From NCBI GenBank assembly GCA_028023455.1, contig JAQFVV010000032.1, forward strand, positions 1,924,001 through 1,988,000: a stretch of 64,000 bases of DNA, in the 5' to 3' direction. Within the stretch, counting starts at the first letter, position 1. Each line of letters opens with the position of its first letter. This DNA comes from Epiperipatus broadwayi (taxonomy: Eukaryota; Onychophora; Udeonychophora; Euonychophora; Peripatidae). Made by a program: the position numbers and the translations under genes. A model generated the notes under the pieces. That model did not search any database. It was not told where the DNA came from and saw only the letters and a list, made by a program, of their open reading frames with translations. Shown one piece after another: positions 11,401-23,490 of this stretch.

Positions 11401-11818
11401 AGGCAAAACTCTCTATACATATCACCACTCAGTGCAAACCAGAGTAATCAATGGATACCAGAAGGCTTGTGCATAAAATCCCCATCTATTGCCTATTCAT
11501 CCAATATCCCCAGACTAGTTACTGGCTTGTGGCCTTCATCAGCTAGGAGCCTTGGATCTGGCCTTCATCAGCGAGGAGCATGGGATCTGAAATGGCTTTG
11601 TTCTCAGATCCAAGGCTCCTAGCTGATGAAGGCCACAAGCCAGTAACTAGTCTGGGGATATTGGATGAGTAGGTACTAGATGGGGATTTTATGCACAAGC
11701 CTTTCTGGCTGCCATTGATTACTCTGGTTTGCACTGAGTGGCGATATGTATAGAGTTTTGCCTGTTTTAATAACAGTTATAAGCAAGCACAAGAAATGGT
11801 GATCATGTGATGTTTATT
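11401..11818. mobile_element. Family B repeat arranged as a foldback, flanked by a 12-bp direct repeat
   Basis: The left arm (11401-11560) and right arm (11605-11766) are inverted copies carrying CCCCATCT, CCAATATCCCCAGACTAGTT and GGAGCCTTGGATCTG. The loop is about 45 bp and holds a second partial copy of CTTCATCAGCxAGGAGC. CGCTTATAAAAT occurs at 11389-11400 and 11819-11830, consistent with a target-site duplication. The end of the element (AACAGTTATAAGCAAGCA near 11771) recurs inverted near 19600, so this is a dispersed family. No open frame of significance. Confidence 0.75.
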
Positions 11819-12719
11819 CGCTTATAAAATGCATGAACTACTAGTGCTAAAAAGAAACTATGTTAGCTCATATCTATTGCCAATCATTTACATATATTTC
11901 ATTAAAAATTGAACAGTATGGGTCATAATCATAATGTTCCTAAGCATTAATTATAAGTCTTTTTTGTAATGTATATATTCAATTCAAAATGGCAATTCGT
12001 AGTTAATGAATCACTCAATAACTTTTTTAATAGTTAGATTTAGTCTATTGTATTATAACCATTTTTTAATTCAGTTTATTATTTTAATTGGTCTGAATCT
12101 AAAGTCTTTAGATAATTTGTAATGATATTGGTAAACTATCTTATATATAATGTATAAAGTCTATCATTCCAAATATCTTTATTATTATTAATTAAATAAT
12201 ACTATTGCATTCTTCCAATTACTGTATATATCATTATTTAGATGTCAATATATTACTTTGCCAATAATTTTACTACTTCTTTATCATCCTTTTAAAATAT
12301 CTATAAGATTCCAAATTTTCTAAAGCTTTTCCATTCTTTATTCTTGTCTCATTTTTTTCATTTTAAATATATAATATTTTAAGTGATATTAATTACTATA
12401 CAAGCTTCAATCGATTTCCTGTTCTTAAATAATAAATGGTGCTTTGTATAATTCCTCTACCCATTTGATGATGTCACCTATTTTTAGCAACTGTGTCATT
12501 CTATTATTGATAAAATTTTCCAATATCAAAATGACACTTTTAGTCTATAAAACTTTCAATGACTTTTTATCTTTCCTCCTTATTGATATTTCTTTATGCC
12601 ACAGTAAATTATTTTTTAAACCATTTTTAAAAGAATTTACATATTCAATTTTTGGAAATCAGTGATTTTTACTATTTTCATATTCAATATATATAATATA
12701 ATACATATAACAAGAATAA

Positions 12720-13392
12720 TAAGAAAAGCTTGTTTAGTACTTCAAAATAAAAATGCTAAATACATTAACATAGTATGTTGAGCATGCTTTCCACTAATTG
12801 GTAGCCATACTTATAGTTATAATTATCCAAGATGTAAATGAATTTATTTAAACGAGCCATTTTTTGACAGGGGGACAAGGTATTCTTTCTTGCTGATTGC
12901 AGGTATATTGTTGGTGGTGTGCTATGCCTCTTTAACTTTGCATAAATTATTAATTTGTGCAATAATCTTGTTTGCAAAGGAAGACAAGTTAAAGAGACAT
13001 AGCACATCACCAATAATATACATGCAATCAGCAAGAAAAAATCCTGTGCCCCCTGTCAAAAAAGTAACTCATTTAAATAAATTTATTTATATCTTATAAT
13101 CAAATTTTATCTTAAAGTACTATTTTTTTTTTTTCATATGTCATAGCATCGGCCGGGAGGCAAACTCACAACCGTCTGCAACTAACTACATGCTTGCAAG
13201 ATAGCTGCGATGACGTCTCGGCTAACAACGCTTGATTAAAGTACTATTTTTGTGATTTCTTTTATAAATCTAGCAATCCTCCTGGATGATTATAGCTACA
13301 AGTGTGACTATTAATTAGTCAAATGTATACTCAGCATACTATGTTGATGTATTTAACATTTTTATTTTAGAAGTATTAACAAGCTTTTCTTA
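12720..13392. mobile_element. Foldback element of 673 bp with nested inner inverted repeat
   Basis: The outer arms start TAAGAAAAGCTTGTT at 12720 and end with the complement at 13392. They share AAAATAAAAATGxTAAATACAT and AACATAGTATG over about 115 bp with scattered mismatches. An inner pair (about 12833-12960 against 12985-13090) carries TTGACAGGGGGACA against TGCCCCCTGTCAA and TTGCTGATTGCA against its complement. The right arm is interrupted by a SINE (13128-13235). Frames here (12765-13034 -, 12890-13099 +) mirror the palindrome and are not genes. Confidence 0.75.
13128..13235 (-). mobile_element. Short tRNA-derived SINE with poly(A) tail and 16-bp target duplication
   Basis: On the - strand a tRNA-like body carries an A-box-like TTAGCCGAGACGTCATCGC and a B-box-like GACGGTTGTGAGTTTGCC. 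It ends CATATG and a run of about 12 As. The insert is flanked by TTAAAGTACTATTTTT at 13112-13127 and again at 13236-13251. Removing one copy and the insert restores an uninterrupted foldback arm. The body is about 95 bp, so the element is tRNA-head only. The tRNA identity is uncertain; a TGC anticodon-like loop hints at Ala. Confidence 0.75.
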
Positions 13393-14309
13393 GGATATGT
13401 GTTGTATGTATTATTTATATGGGATTACATTTTTTCGAGAAAAGTTCAAAACTATTGGAATTACATTATTTTCATCTTCTTTTCTCCATACATTGCTTTG
13501 TCTTAATAAAAAAAAAATTTTAAACTGTATTGCTTTTTTGTCTTATCCATCCATTTATGTGTCTACCAGCCCATCTATTTATATATAACCATTATAGTTA
13601 AAAAATATTGCTGTCTTCACATAACTTAAACACTTCTTTAACTCAGAATTAAGAAAAATAAAATTACAATAAAAAAAAAAAAATCACAATAATAAAACAT
13701 TTTCTGAGTTTTTTCTTTTTGTAGTTAAGCTAAATATTCTAATTTCGTTTCAATATTTATTCACCACTGTTTTGTTCTTGTCTTCATTAAAAAAGTCCAA
13801 TCTTTATTCATTTGAATTCATTGTTTTTTATTATCTTTAATTTGATTAGATTTTTTAAGTTTTGAATTCTTATTAAATCAATGCAAAAAAGATTAGAAAA
13901 TTTTAAGAAATAGGAATGAATCCATGAAATAATTTTATTTATCATAAGAATATGTATATTTTGACAAATTAAACATCTATTTTAATATTGATAAGCTTTA
14001 GGTGGTTTAAAATAATGAGGGGGTAAGGGGAAAAATTATTATGCATGTTTTCATACTCTGAAATGCTAAAGAATCAGGTGCAAGACTGCTTTCTTGTTAC
14101 ATAAAAGAAAATATAAATATATACTTATTTGTTAAAATATTCTAATCATTTTTTTCATTGTTTCACTGCTTTTTTTTTTTAAAAAAAAAAGCCTTACCAA
14201 AAGTTATTCCTTGCACACTTGCAAATGGATAAGGAATGGATTTTTTAAAGTTTCTAAAATAAAAATATAAACACAAATATTTATTATTATTAAAATAATA
14301 GATACTTAC

Positions 14310-14412
14310 TTGAATGGTGTTCTTTCATTGAATCTGTTAATATTTTTAATGCGTCATATCTATCAATTTTAATTAAAGCTTCTTCCAAAGATGCCAGTGT
14401 GCCTTCAAGGGC
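14310..14412 (-). CDS. NF-kappaB p105-type protein, exon for the C-terminal half of the death domain
   Basis: Exon of a p105/Relish-class NF-kappaB precursor: the NF-kappaB DNA-binding subunit held in the cytoplasm by its own ankyrin repeats and processed after immune signalling. The acceptor TTTTTTACTTAG precedes 14412 and the donor GTAAGTATC follows 14310. It reads ALEGTLASLEEALIKIDRY, then DALKILTDSMKEHHS, with one base over. This matches helices 5-6 of the p105 death domain (human [21 protein letters not shown]). It joins in phase 0 to the exon at 20014-20192, where DHYE+ALEG mirrors human DNYEVSGG. Confidence 0.9.
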
Positions 14413-14517
14413 CTAAGTAAAAAATAAATAAGAGTAAAACTTAATATTTTGAAATTAAATTGTATTATTTAACATATAACATAGAAGTCAAAACAAATTC
14501 AACATTGTAACTTTTAA

Positions 14518-14875
14518 CATAAGTATGTATAAATGGATTATTCTTCTGTACAAGAATGATCAGAATGACTAGCTTCAACAATGTTCCATCATCAGATTTT
14601 TAATGAAATGGACAGCTGAAGAGTTGTGGGTTGGAATAGTTTGAAGCCTGTCCATTAAAGTATGAAGATTGGCTATCTTAATATAAAGCTGAGCACTGAT
14701 TGTATATATGTGTGGAGATGGTAATCTGGACCAACTGATGCGTGCTGACTTAGCACGAAATATGAATATTGGCGATTATTAATCTTTTCAACATGTGTGT
14801 GATCAGGTGAGTCAGGAGTATGAGATAGCATGGAGAGTTGATGGTCGTGTGAAAGTCTGAGTTTGAATCCCTTTT
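14518..14875 (+). repeat. Dispersed repeat family A, full-length-looking copy
   Basis: It runs from GTATAAATGGATTATTCTTC, through CCATCATCAGATTTTTAATG and GATTGGCTATCTTAATATAA, to TTTGAATCCCTTTT. The last 80 bp carry GTGATCAGGTGAGTCAGGAG and a B-box-like GAGTTTGAATCCC, so that end looks tRNA-related. Other copies are at 1122-1220, 62369-62798 (inverted), 62799-63233 and 63500-63905. No open frame. A SINE or a composite MITE are both possible. Confidence 0.7.
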
Positions 14876-17336
14876 ATAAACAGTTTTATTAAAATCACTA
14901 TAAGATATCAAAATAAGTTATACATACTACATTTCATAATATATATTTTTAAACCTAAAGTCATCTACTATAAATTCATCCTGATTAAGTTCTATTAAAA
15001 AAAAAAAAAAGGATTTGCGAACTTATAAAACTGTAAAAAAAGTAAGATGGATATAAAAATGGAAATAAATTTGTAAATATTATGTAGAACCTTAGTGTAT
15101 AAATGAAACTATTTCAGCAAGTGAAAGCAATCATTCTTTTCTCTTTTATATTTTTCACCTACACGATATATGCAATTCACTCTTTTCATCTTAATGGTTC
15201 CAGACTTCAAAAACTAAACATTTAATTACCAATAGAAATAAAAAATAAAATAATAGAGTATTTAAAATATGAATGAAATTTAATTAATGACCAAAAACGA
15301 TGATAAAATGTATTAAATGAGCTTTAGAAAAATGGAGTTATGTTCAATGTCTAAAGCAATTAAGACTACTTTAGCTTAAGTAGATTTATCAATTATGATA
15401 CTACTATGTATCTGCTACAAGGAGGTATCAAATTACATGGAATGTGTGGCAAAAGATAAACAACTTTTGAACTAACCCATTTCATGGCAAAAGTCTCTCG
15501 AACAATACCCGAGAAAAAGTGAAGGAGAAAGCATTATTTATCAGTTTTCTCACTGCCAAATAATAATTTGACCCTTGTCTTTCTAGCTAAAATAAGTTGT
15601 TAGATATCCATCCATTACTAAAAGTAAATAATTATTTAGGTTAGCTCTAAAGTAACTTCCTGGAAAAAAAAATCCTAAACTTGATTGAAACCTAAAAAAA
15701 AAAATCAAATCCTATGATTGGTGATGCGTTTCTCATTACACTACAAGGCCAATTGACATGTTCTCACTGGAAAATGATATATTTTCAGTCATAATCAGGC
15801 AAACTTTTTACAAAATTCCAATAGATGCCTTTTATACTGAGATATGATGTTAGAAAAATGATAATACAAGAAACTGACAATAAGTTGTCTAGAACAACAA
15901 TAAGATGTTATTAGACTTGATTACATATACTAAAGTTTCTATAGCATTTTGGAAATAAAAGACAAACTTCAGAAATAGGATGATTTAAATTTCTTGAATA
16001 AAATATTCATACCTCTTTTAAGCCACAAATAAAATTAAAGCTTTTTTATTTTTATACTAAGATTTACTTGTTAATAATTTCAAATTCAGAAATAAGGACA
16101 TATTCCTCATAAAAGATTTATTTTCAATAACTGAATAAATCATCTTACACAATTAGAAGAATCTAATTATTTTTAGTTGACAAAAATATAGTAACAGATT
16201 TTCATAAGCTTTTAAAATTAATACATAAATATTTACTAATTTATTATCTTTCAATATTACTCTAAACCAAATATCATAAATTACCATTAAATCAGTTTGC
16301 ATTAACATTATATATAAAACATAGATACATTCTCTATCTAGCTAATAATGAAACTAATATTCTTTTTGATATTAAATTAATAATTCCCTCAAAACAACAA
16401 TAAAAATGAAGAACCCAGTGTTATATTTGTATAAATGCATGATTAAAAAAAAAATGTTACAATATAATTTGAAGTACCAGAAAGGAGAAAGTTAGAATTT
16501 TAAAAGAAAAAAAAAGTACTCCACAAGAAAGGATAAAAAATAAGAATTTGAGGAAAAAGAATGACTTAAGGAAATGAGAATAAATGTATAATGGAGTTTG
16601 TATAAATAGAAATAATTAATTATGGGGCTTTTTTTTTTATATATATACTGTATTTCGAAATGATAAAGAGAAAATATGTAAATATGTTGTTGTTTTTTTA
16701 TTAATGAAAAGAAAATAAGATGAGTAGATCTATAATTAACAAAATAAGAAGTTGAGAAAAAATAACTTGAATTAATAAGATAGGAAATGATTAGGCTGTC
16801 TGAATAAATTAAAATACACTAATTGAATCTGTAGATGCAGAATTTAATTTTGAGAAGATAAGAAGAAATTCAGAGATATATAAAGAGTAGAAAATAAGAA
16901 ACAGCAGTTTTTCTCCATTTTACAATTGTGCATGACAAATTGGGTTTCCTTCGTCATCAGCCAGTTAGCAGAAAAGATATATGACAGAGAATCAGCACCG
17001 CAAGACATCATGGAGATAGCAGTCCCAGGCACCACTTACTTGAAGATTAATGAGATGGTTAGAACTATATATAGATAGTCCTGATATTATGATTTCAAAT
17101 ATTCCTGACAAGGCTCTCCAAGGATTTACTACTAAATGGTAAAGTAGAAACTTATATTGTTTATTATAAATTTATGGGATGTAGCAAATGATAGCTGTCT
17201 TTAGTTAAGGATTGTTATATTTCATAACAAAGGCATCAGAGATATTTTTAACTTGTGAAATTTATAATTTTGTGTCATTGGGGGACAATGTTGTTTGTTT
17301 GTCATATCAATAGACTTAATTTTAGCATATTGAGTA

Positions 17337-18621
17337 TGTAAATAAGTCAATTATTTTATATAGCGCGATGTTTTTACAAACTGTAATATTTTAAACAGCA
17401 TTAAACTGTTGCACATGCGCTTTGCATTTTAACTATAAAATGAATGAAAGTGTTTGGGTTCGAAAAGATAGATGGCCATTCTATCTTTTCCAAAGACTTT
17501 ATCATGTGTTTGAAGTGTTTGTATTCATTCATTTTATAGTTAAAATCCAAAGCGCATGTGCAACAGTTTAATGCTATTTAAAATATTACATATTGAGTAT
17601 TACATTCAAATATCAGCTTTCAAGCTAATTGTGCATACGCTTTTGCAAGTGTTAATAATAATAAATGAATACTTTCTCTCCAATACAAGGTATAGTATTT
17701 ATGCAGGAATAAAATGAATCCACCTATTCCTGCAACTCAAATGCTTATATATGAGCAAATCTGAAGTACTGGCAAGGAAAGCATGAAGATGGAACGCTCA
17801 CTTTAAATTACTATATACGATGTCTGAATGAATGACGTGGGTGAAATTGTCTAGAATTTACTAAACATCACTCTAACTGAAACTTAATCATATGTAAATA
17901 AGCATTTATTTTATATAGCGCATGTTTACAATTGTATTACATTCAAATATCAGCCTTTCAAGCTAATTGTGCATACACTTTTGCGAGTGTTAATAATAAT
18001 AAATGAATACTTTCTCTCCAATACAAGATATAGTATTTATGCAGGAATAAAATGAATCCACCTATTCCTGCAACTCAAATGCTTATATATGAACAAATCT
18101 GAAGTACTGGCAAGGAAAGCGTGAGGATGGAATGCTCACTTTAAATTACTATATACGATGTCTGAATGAATGACGTTGGTGAAATTGTCTAGAATTTACT
18201 AAACGTCACTCTAACTGAAACTTACCGACGTCATTCATTCAGACATCGTATATAGTAATTTAAAGTGAGCGTTCCATCCTAAATATGATTAAGTTTCAGT
18301 TAGAGTGATGTTTAGTAAATTCTAGACAATTTCATCGACGTCATTCATTCAGACATCGTATATAGTAATTTAAAGTGAGCGTTCCATCCTCATGCTTTCC
18401 TTGCCAGTACTTCAGATTTGCTCATATATAAGCATTTGAGTTGCAGAAATAGGTGGATTCATTTTATTCCTGCATAAATACTATATCTTGTATTGGAGAG
18501 AAAGTATTCATTTATTATTATTAACACTTGCAAAAGCATATGCACAATTAGCTTGAAAGGCTGATATTTGAATGTAATACAATTGTAAACATGCGCTATA
18601 TAAAATAAATGCTTATTTACA
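17337..18621. mobile_element. Mutator-like foldback transposon with perfect 9-bp target duplication
   Basis: The ends are TGTAAATAAG at 17337 and CTTATTTACA ending at 18621. The 9-mer TATTGAGTA flanks both sides (17328-17336 and 18622-18630). Inside are two direct copies of an arm of about 300 bp (17597-17890 and 17926-18226), a partial inverted copy (18227-18290) and a full inverted copy (18291-18600). Landmarks are ATGAATCCACCTATTCCTGC and TTACTATATACGATGTCTGA. No transposase. A 9-bp duplication is typical of the Mutator superfamily; assignment rests on that alone. A smaller MITE interrupts the first copy. Confidence 0.82.
17377..17588. mobile_element. MITE nested in the foldback, about 210 bp
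   Basis: The arms match as inverted repeats of about 85 bp: left TGTAATATTTTAAACAGCAT and TTGCACATGCGCTTTGCA; right CAAAGCGCATGTGCAACAG and TTTAAAATATTACA. In the uninterrupted sister copy of the arm (17926 on) the flanks are contiguous, which shows this is an insertion. The exact junction is uncertain by a few bases. Confidence 0.72.
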
Positions 18622-19195
18622 TATTGAGTATGTAAATTTATTGAATACTATTTTAATCTATTTTGCTGTGATATTTTAATAGTTTGTTTTGTAAATACAT
18701 AGCAAAGTTCACAGTCAAAAAACCTGAACCTAGCTGTAGGAAATTAAGCCTAAAGTTATAAAATTAGATAATAGGAATTTTTCTTATTTTAGTTGTTGTG
18801 TGGCGTTATTGCAATAGCCAGATAAAAAAATGTCTTTGGGCCAATCAAATATATTGGAGTTTAATATTGGTAATGCAGTGGAATGTTCACTGTATATTAT
18901 ACAAATTGAAAATTTTTTTTGTGCTGGATGATATTCAAAATAATAAACGAAAAATAGAAGCTCTTCTGTGTCTGGCAGAACAGAAGATTAGTGATATTAT
19001 GAATAAATATTTTGAGCAACCAATAAATGAGTCAATCAGATAGCATTACCATAGTGAAAAAAAGGCTGAAAACATCTTGACATATAGATAGATTAATGCG
19101 AAGAAATAGAAAGCATTACAATGGTGAGACTATTAAAGGGTATCAAAAAATTGTAATTATGGCGATTTTGTAGATCAAGTACTTCTGGATCAAAA

Positions 19196-19700
19196 ACAGG
19201 CAAAACTCTCCATACAGCAGTGCTACTCTGTGCAAGCCAGAAGGTTTGTGCATAAAATCCCTATCTAGTACCTACTCATCCAATATCCTCAGACTAGTTT
19301 CTAGCTTGTGGCTTTCATCAGTGAGAAGCCTTGGATCTGAGAGCACTGCACCTAGATCTTAGGATCCAATGCAACCATCCAGCAGTCACCTTTAATCTCT
19401 ACTTAACTACAAAACTATGAGAATAAAATTGGAAAACACAATATTTTCAATCTAAGCTCATTAGCTTATATAGTCATATAAGTCTGAACTCAGTTCAGTA
19501 CTTATACATTTTGGTGTCTTTGGTTCTTTAATATCCGTAGTCACCACTATCCTATTAGGCAGGATTGGTATTAAACCACTAAACATCACATGATCACCGT
19601 TTCTTATGCTTGCTCATAACTGTTATTAAAACAGGAAAAACTCTCCATATAGTAGTGCCATTCAGTGTAAGCCAATGCACATAAATTGGTTTCAATTTCC
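19196..19700. repeat. Family B repeat fragments, two neighbouring pieces
   Basis: 19196-19360 carries CAAAACTCTCCATACAGCAG, CCAGAAGGTTTGTGCATAAA and CCAATATCCTCAGACTAGTT. 19560-19700 carries AACATCACATGATCACC, the complement of the end of the 11.4-11.8 kb element, then AACTCTCCATATAGTAGTGC. The sequence between (19360-19560) is unassigned. Confidence 0.65.
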
Positions 19701-20013
19701 AGGCTAAGTAAACATGAAAACTTTTCCATGAGACTTAGGATTTATTCAGTATTCAACTATATTCTGATTGTTAGAAATGGGAAAAACAAAAATTTTTCCT
19801 ATATGCTTAAAATTCATCTAGCCTTTAATGTTAGCACCAAATTGTGAATGGCAGATGGGTAAAAACTAACAAATTTGCTATAAAACCTACTGAAACGAGA
19901 CATTATATATATATAAAAAGAAATTACAATAAATTTTTAACAGGTATTTCATTATTCAGATAAAAATTTGCAGTTTGGAATTTTAAAAGAAGAAACTTTT
20001 TAAAAAAACTTAC

Positions 20014-20192
20014 CTCATAGTGATCCAAAATTGTTCTAGTAGGACTGTATTTAGACTTAGATAAATCTTTAATAAACTCAGAAAGATCTAATGTTCTCGC
20101 AAGGTATCTCCAGTTTTTCCCCTCAGAAGACTCTTGATCTAACAGTTGAGATAATTTGACCTTAACACTATATGGTAAAGTATGAAGGTCAC
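20014..20192 (-). CDS. NF-kappaB p105-type protein, exon for the N-terminal half of the death domain
   Basis: Death-domain exon of the NF-kappaB precursor. In p105 this domain binds the kinase TPL2 and supports IKK-dependent processing. The acceptor TTCTATAATAG precedes 20192, the donor GTAAGT follows 20014. After completing a Gly codon it reads DLHTLPYSVKVKLSQLLD, then GKNWRYLARTLDLSEFI, ending RTILDHYE: 59 codons. Human p105 has VKLQLYKLLE, DKNWATLAQKLGL and KTLMDNYE in the same order and spacing, including the invariant NW. Phase 1 on the left and phase 0 on the right match the neighbouring exons. Confidence 0.93.
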
Positions 20193-22983
20193 CTATTATA
20201 GAAATAAATCATTGATAAAATATATAAGAACAAAATACCTTCAAAAAATTGGTTCATCTATCCATTTATCAATCCATTCAGATATATGTAAACATATACA
20301 CAATGGCACACAAAGGCTTGTAAGGGTCCTTATGTATTGTGCATTTTTAATGATAAATAATACCATAAAAACACAGGTGCACATTGTTTTTATTTTTAAA
20401 AAATGTTTATTAACATAATTAACAAAATTTGTAATACTACGAATGTTTAACAAAATATATATAATGCTATGAAAGTTTATGACTCAAATTATAAAATTTG
20501 GCTGTGCCTTTTGAATCTTTTAATTCTTGATGTTATTGTGTCTGCAGTCATACTGTTAAAAATAGTTTGTCTATATATATAATAAAAATTGTGTATATAA
20601 TTAATAAATGATATTAATCGTAATAAAATTAAAACATTTATTCAATTATGTAGTAAATGGTTCATAGTCTGGAAAAACACTTTTGTTAAGTCATCTGACA
20701 TTTCTTTTTCATTAATCAGAAATCAATCTGTAAATCTTGTGTAACAGAATCTATACTATCCTAGTAAATCAATGACTTATGGTTATTAGCATATTAATAA
20801 TATAAAACTGAATAGAGTTTCATAGAATAATAATCATTTTAAAAAGGTTATTAGTTAATTAAAAATTTATTACCAAAAATGAAACACATTATAGATTATG
20901 CTTAATTAAAAAAAGAGATAATGATAAGCCACAGAGCGCAAGACCCATAGAAATATGACATCTCTCCATGACAGCATTATTTTACAAACATGTTTTTCTT
21001 TTTTACTCTATTGTTAGTACATAGACACTCATATAACCAATTTAGATTAACATGAAATCATTACTTTCTGGATAATATTTAAATACCCATTTACTATCCA
21101 ATATTGAATAGTCTTTAGGCTTGATTACCACGAAAAAAATATTAAGCTTACCTAAATTCTGAAACAATTTCAAAATTCATCCTGCTTAGAACTGAAGCCC
21201 AGATCAGAAACACAGATGAATGAACTAACTGTTATACCAGAAACCAAGTATGCTTGACTGCACTAACATAATAGCATATTATAGGTCTTCTGCCACCTAA
21301 TACTTCTAAATTTGATATTTTAATTGAGATTAATTATTTCACAATTAAAGGTATCTTTATAAATATATGATAATTTAATATAATTAAGTGCATTAATTAG
21401 CAAAGATAAAATCAACCTTAAATAGCACTTTCATAGCAAAGGTCTATGCTCTTCATAGAAGAACTGAGAAGTAGAAGAACTGAGAAGTCTACTTTCACTT
21501 TATCAATCTATCTATGTTTCAGTTGGTGAGGGTTTTCATTTCTTGATTTATTCTCCAGAAAAGAATAGTTAAAGAGTCATTAGTATTAAGATGACTAGTT
21601 AGAATGATTATGGACTGGCCTATCTGAATGAAATACTAAGCTGCTTTGAAAATCCTAACATATCTGAAAAAAATATTCAAGTTCCACCTGAATTTAAACC
21701 CAGAAGTATGCAAGACAAATGGATGTACTATGTAACACACAGAACTAAAATACTGAATATTAATATAAGAAGTTGCAAGCTAATAAATCCTTGACATATA
21801 AGCAAGATGAAAGTAAGATTCAAATGTAAACACACATGCTAAATGAATGGCATGAAGATAAAAGACCAACAACAATCTGCAAATATTAGCCGAAGTCTTG
21901 AACACTTCTCAAGATTTTGATTTCATTAAATAAGAAATAGAATTCTGACAACTTTGAACATTGACAGATAATTAAACTGCTAAGATCAATCTATAGACAC
22001 TTAACACATAAACATTATGAATATACACTGTATCGATGTATATATACCATCCAATTTCTAGTATTAATGTTTAAGTAAAATTTTCTTCTTCTAATAACTA
22101 ATCAAAAACACATTTTCAGTGCTGAACATCACAATCAGCATAAAAAATGCATTAGCAAATAATTATAATTTGAACAATTTATTTAGTTAGTATTAGAAGC
22201 ATAGATCATACATATTACTTACAAATATGAAGATTTATTATATATTACACACACATAAAGTTCCATACTAAAAAGAATAATGAAAATTGAATTCTCAAGC
22301 AATACATTCATAAATTAGATAAGAAGATAGAAGCATGTGAATGTTATCAGTATTTTTTGAATAGCTGTCATATGTAATGAAATCTGACAGATAAAAAAGG
22401 GATAAATACTATGTTTACCTTTGTGTCCTGCATGTGATCTGTAGGTGAGATTCAAAAATTATTATGGCAAGAAAGAATTTAAATAATATTGACTCATGCA
22501 TTTTCCTAATGAAAAATTATTACTTTGCAGTTAAGTATCAAAAAAAAAATAGCAAAGTAGGCATTTTTTAAATATATATAAGCACTGATTTTGATTTTAC
22601 ATAATCCTTCCTGACATTAATTCCGCTCAATCACTTTCTTAAATTGCCAGAATTATTTTGTATTAACAAAAAATGATCTCTTCAGAAAATTCCATGACAT
22701 TTGTTAAAATTTTTTTACCATTAATATTATTTAAATATATAATCTTATCTGCCAAAACTTTATCAAAATAATTTCTTCAGTATATAAAAAATATTTTTGC
22801 TAATCTTTTAAGTTTCTTAATTATATCTATAAAAAAATAACTGGGCAAATATTTTCATGTTGTTTGCATTTCAAATTTATTTTCCAATATTTATATTGAA
22901 TTTTAAAGTTACATAGTTCCAATTGAAATATTTTTTTATTTTCATAAAAATACATTAATAAGGGCAGATATCAAATATTACTC

Positions 22984-23490
22984 ATTGCTCATAGTACCTT
23001 ATTGCCTAATTATCTCTTCCATCAGGCTGAAATAAAATGTTATTGCTTGTTCATGGCAGCATACTGCCTCATTATTTCCATGTTTTATTTATTACAAGTT
23101 CATAATATTTCTTATTGCCTGGTTGTCTCTACTTGTTTCCAGGCTAATATCAAGTGTTATTGCTATCCATAATATTTATTGCCTGATTATTTCTATTTGA
23201 CTTCAGTTTAAGATCAAGTGTTATTGCTTGTTCAAAATACTTTATTGTCTAGTTATTTCTAATCACTTTCAAGCTAAGATGAAATGTTATTGTTTGATTA
23301 TCTCTATTTGAAATTCAGACTAAGATCAAGTGTTAATGCTTTATTGTTCGCTCAAAATACTTTATTATCTGGTTATCTATATTTGCCTTCAGGCTGAGAT
23401 CAAGAATTATTATTTGTTCATAATAGATTATTGTCCAGTTATTTTTATAAGTCTTCAAGCTTCGGTTAAATATTACTGCTTGTTCTTCTT
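22984..23490 (+). repeat. Degenerate tandem repeat, unit about 60-70 bp, about 8 copies
   Basis: Each unit contains variants of ATTGCTTGTTCA, TAxTTTATTGCCTGxTTATCT, TTCAGGCTxAGATCAAGTG and TTATTG. Units differ by substitutions and by loss of internal blocks, so the array is old. Open frames through it, such as 23330-23524, are by-products. Confidence 0.75.

Larger units (their letters stand above)
6962..14309 (-). other. NF-kappaB intron (7.3 kb) with MITEs and SINE-like repeats
   Basis: Donor GTAAGT at 14309-14304, acceptor TTTTTACAG ending at 6962. Phase 1. It contains MITEs at 7186-7346 and 7392-7547, a minisatellite near 10.3 kb, a family B foldback at 11401-11818 and a foldback with a nested SINE at 12720-13392. 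The stretches 7548-9830, 10,620-11,380 and 13,393-14,300 are AT-rich with homopolymer runs and show nothing recognisable. Confidence 0.75.
14413..20013 (-). other. NF-kappaB intron (5.6 kb)
   Basis: Donor GTAAGT at 20013-20008, acceptor TTAG at 14414-14413, phase 0. It contains the family A copy at 14518-14875, the foldback at 17337-18621 and family B fragments at 19196-19700. The stretches 14,876-16,830 and 18,640-19,190 are AT-rich with nothing recognised. A less AT-rich patch at 16,840-17,040 has an open frame without motif. Confidence 0.8.

Noticed and set aside
12765-13099. Opposed open frames of 89 and 69 codons with similar peptides
   Set aside because: They mirror each other because the DNA is palindromic; part of a foldback element, not genes.
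13140-13235. A functional tRNA gene
   Set aside because: The tRNA-like body has a poorly formed T-arm region, a poly(A) tail and target duplications; it is a retroposed SINE.
16844-17035. 63-codon frame on the - strand in a less AT-rich patch
   Set aside because: Considered as a further NF-kappaB exon, but it has no fitting acceptor and donor, and the flanking exons already join in phase.
22984-23490. CRISPR-like array
   Set aside because: Units are contiguous and diverged with no spacer pattern, and the genome is eukaryotic.
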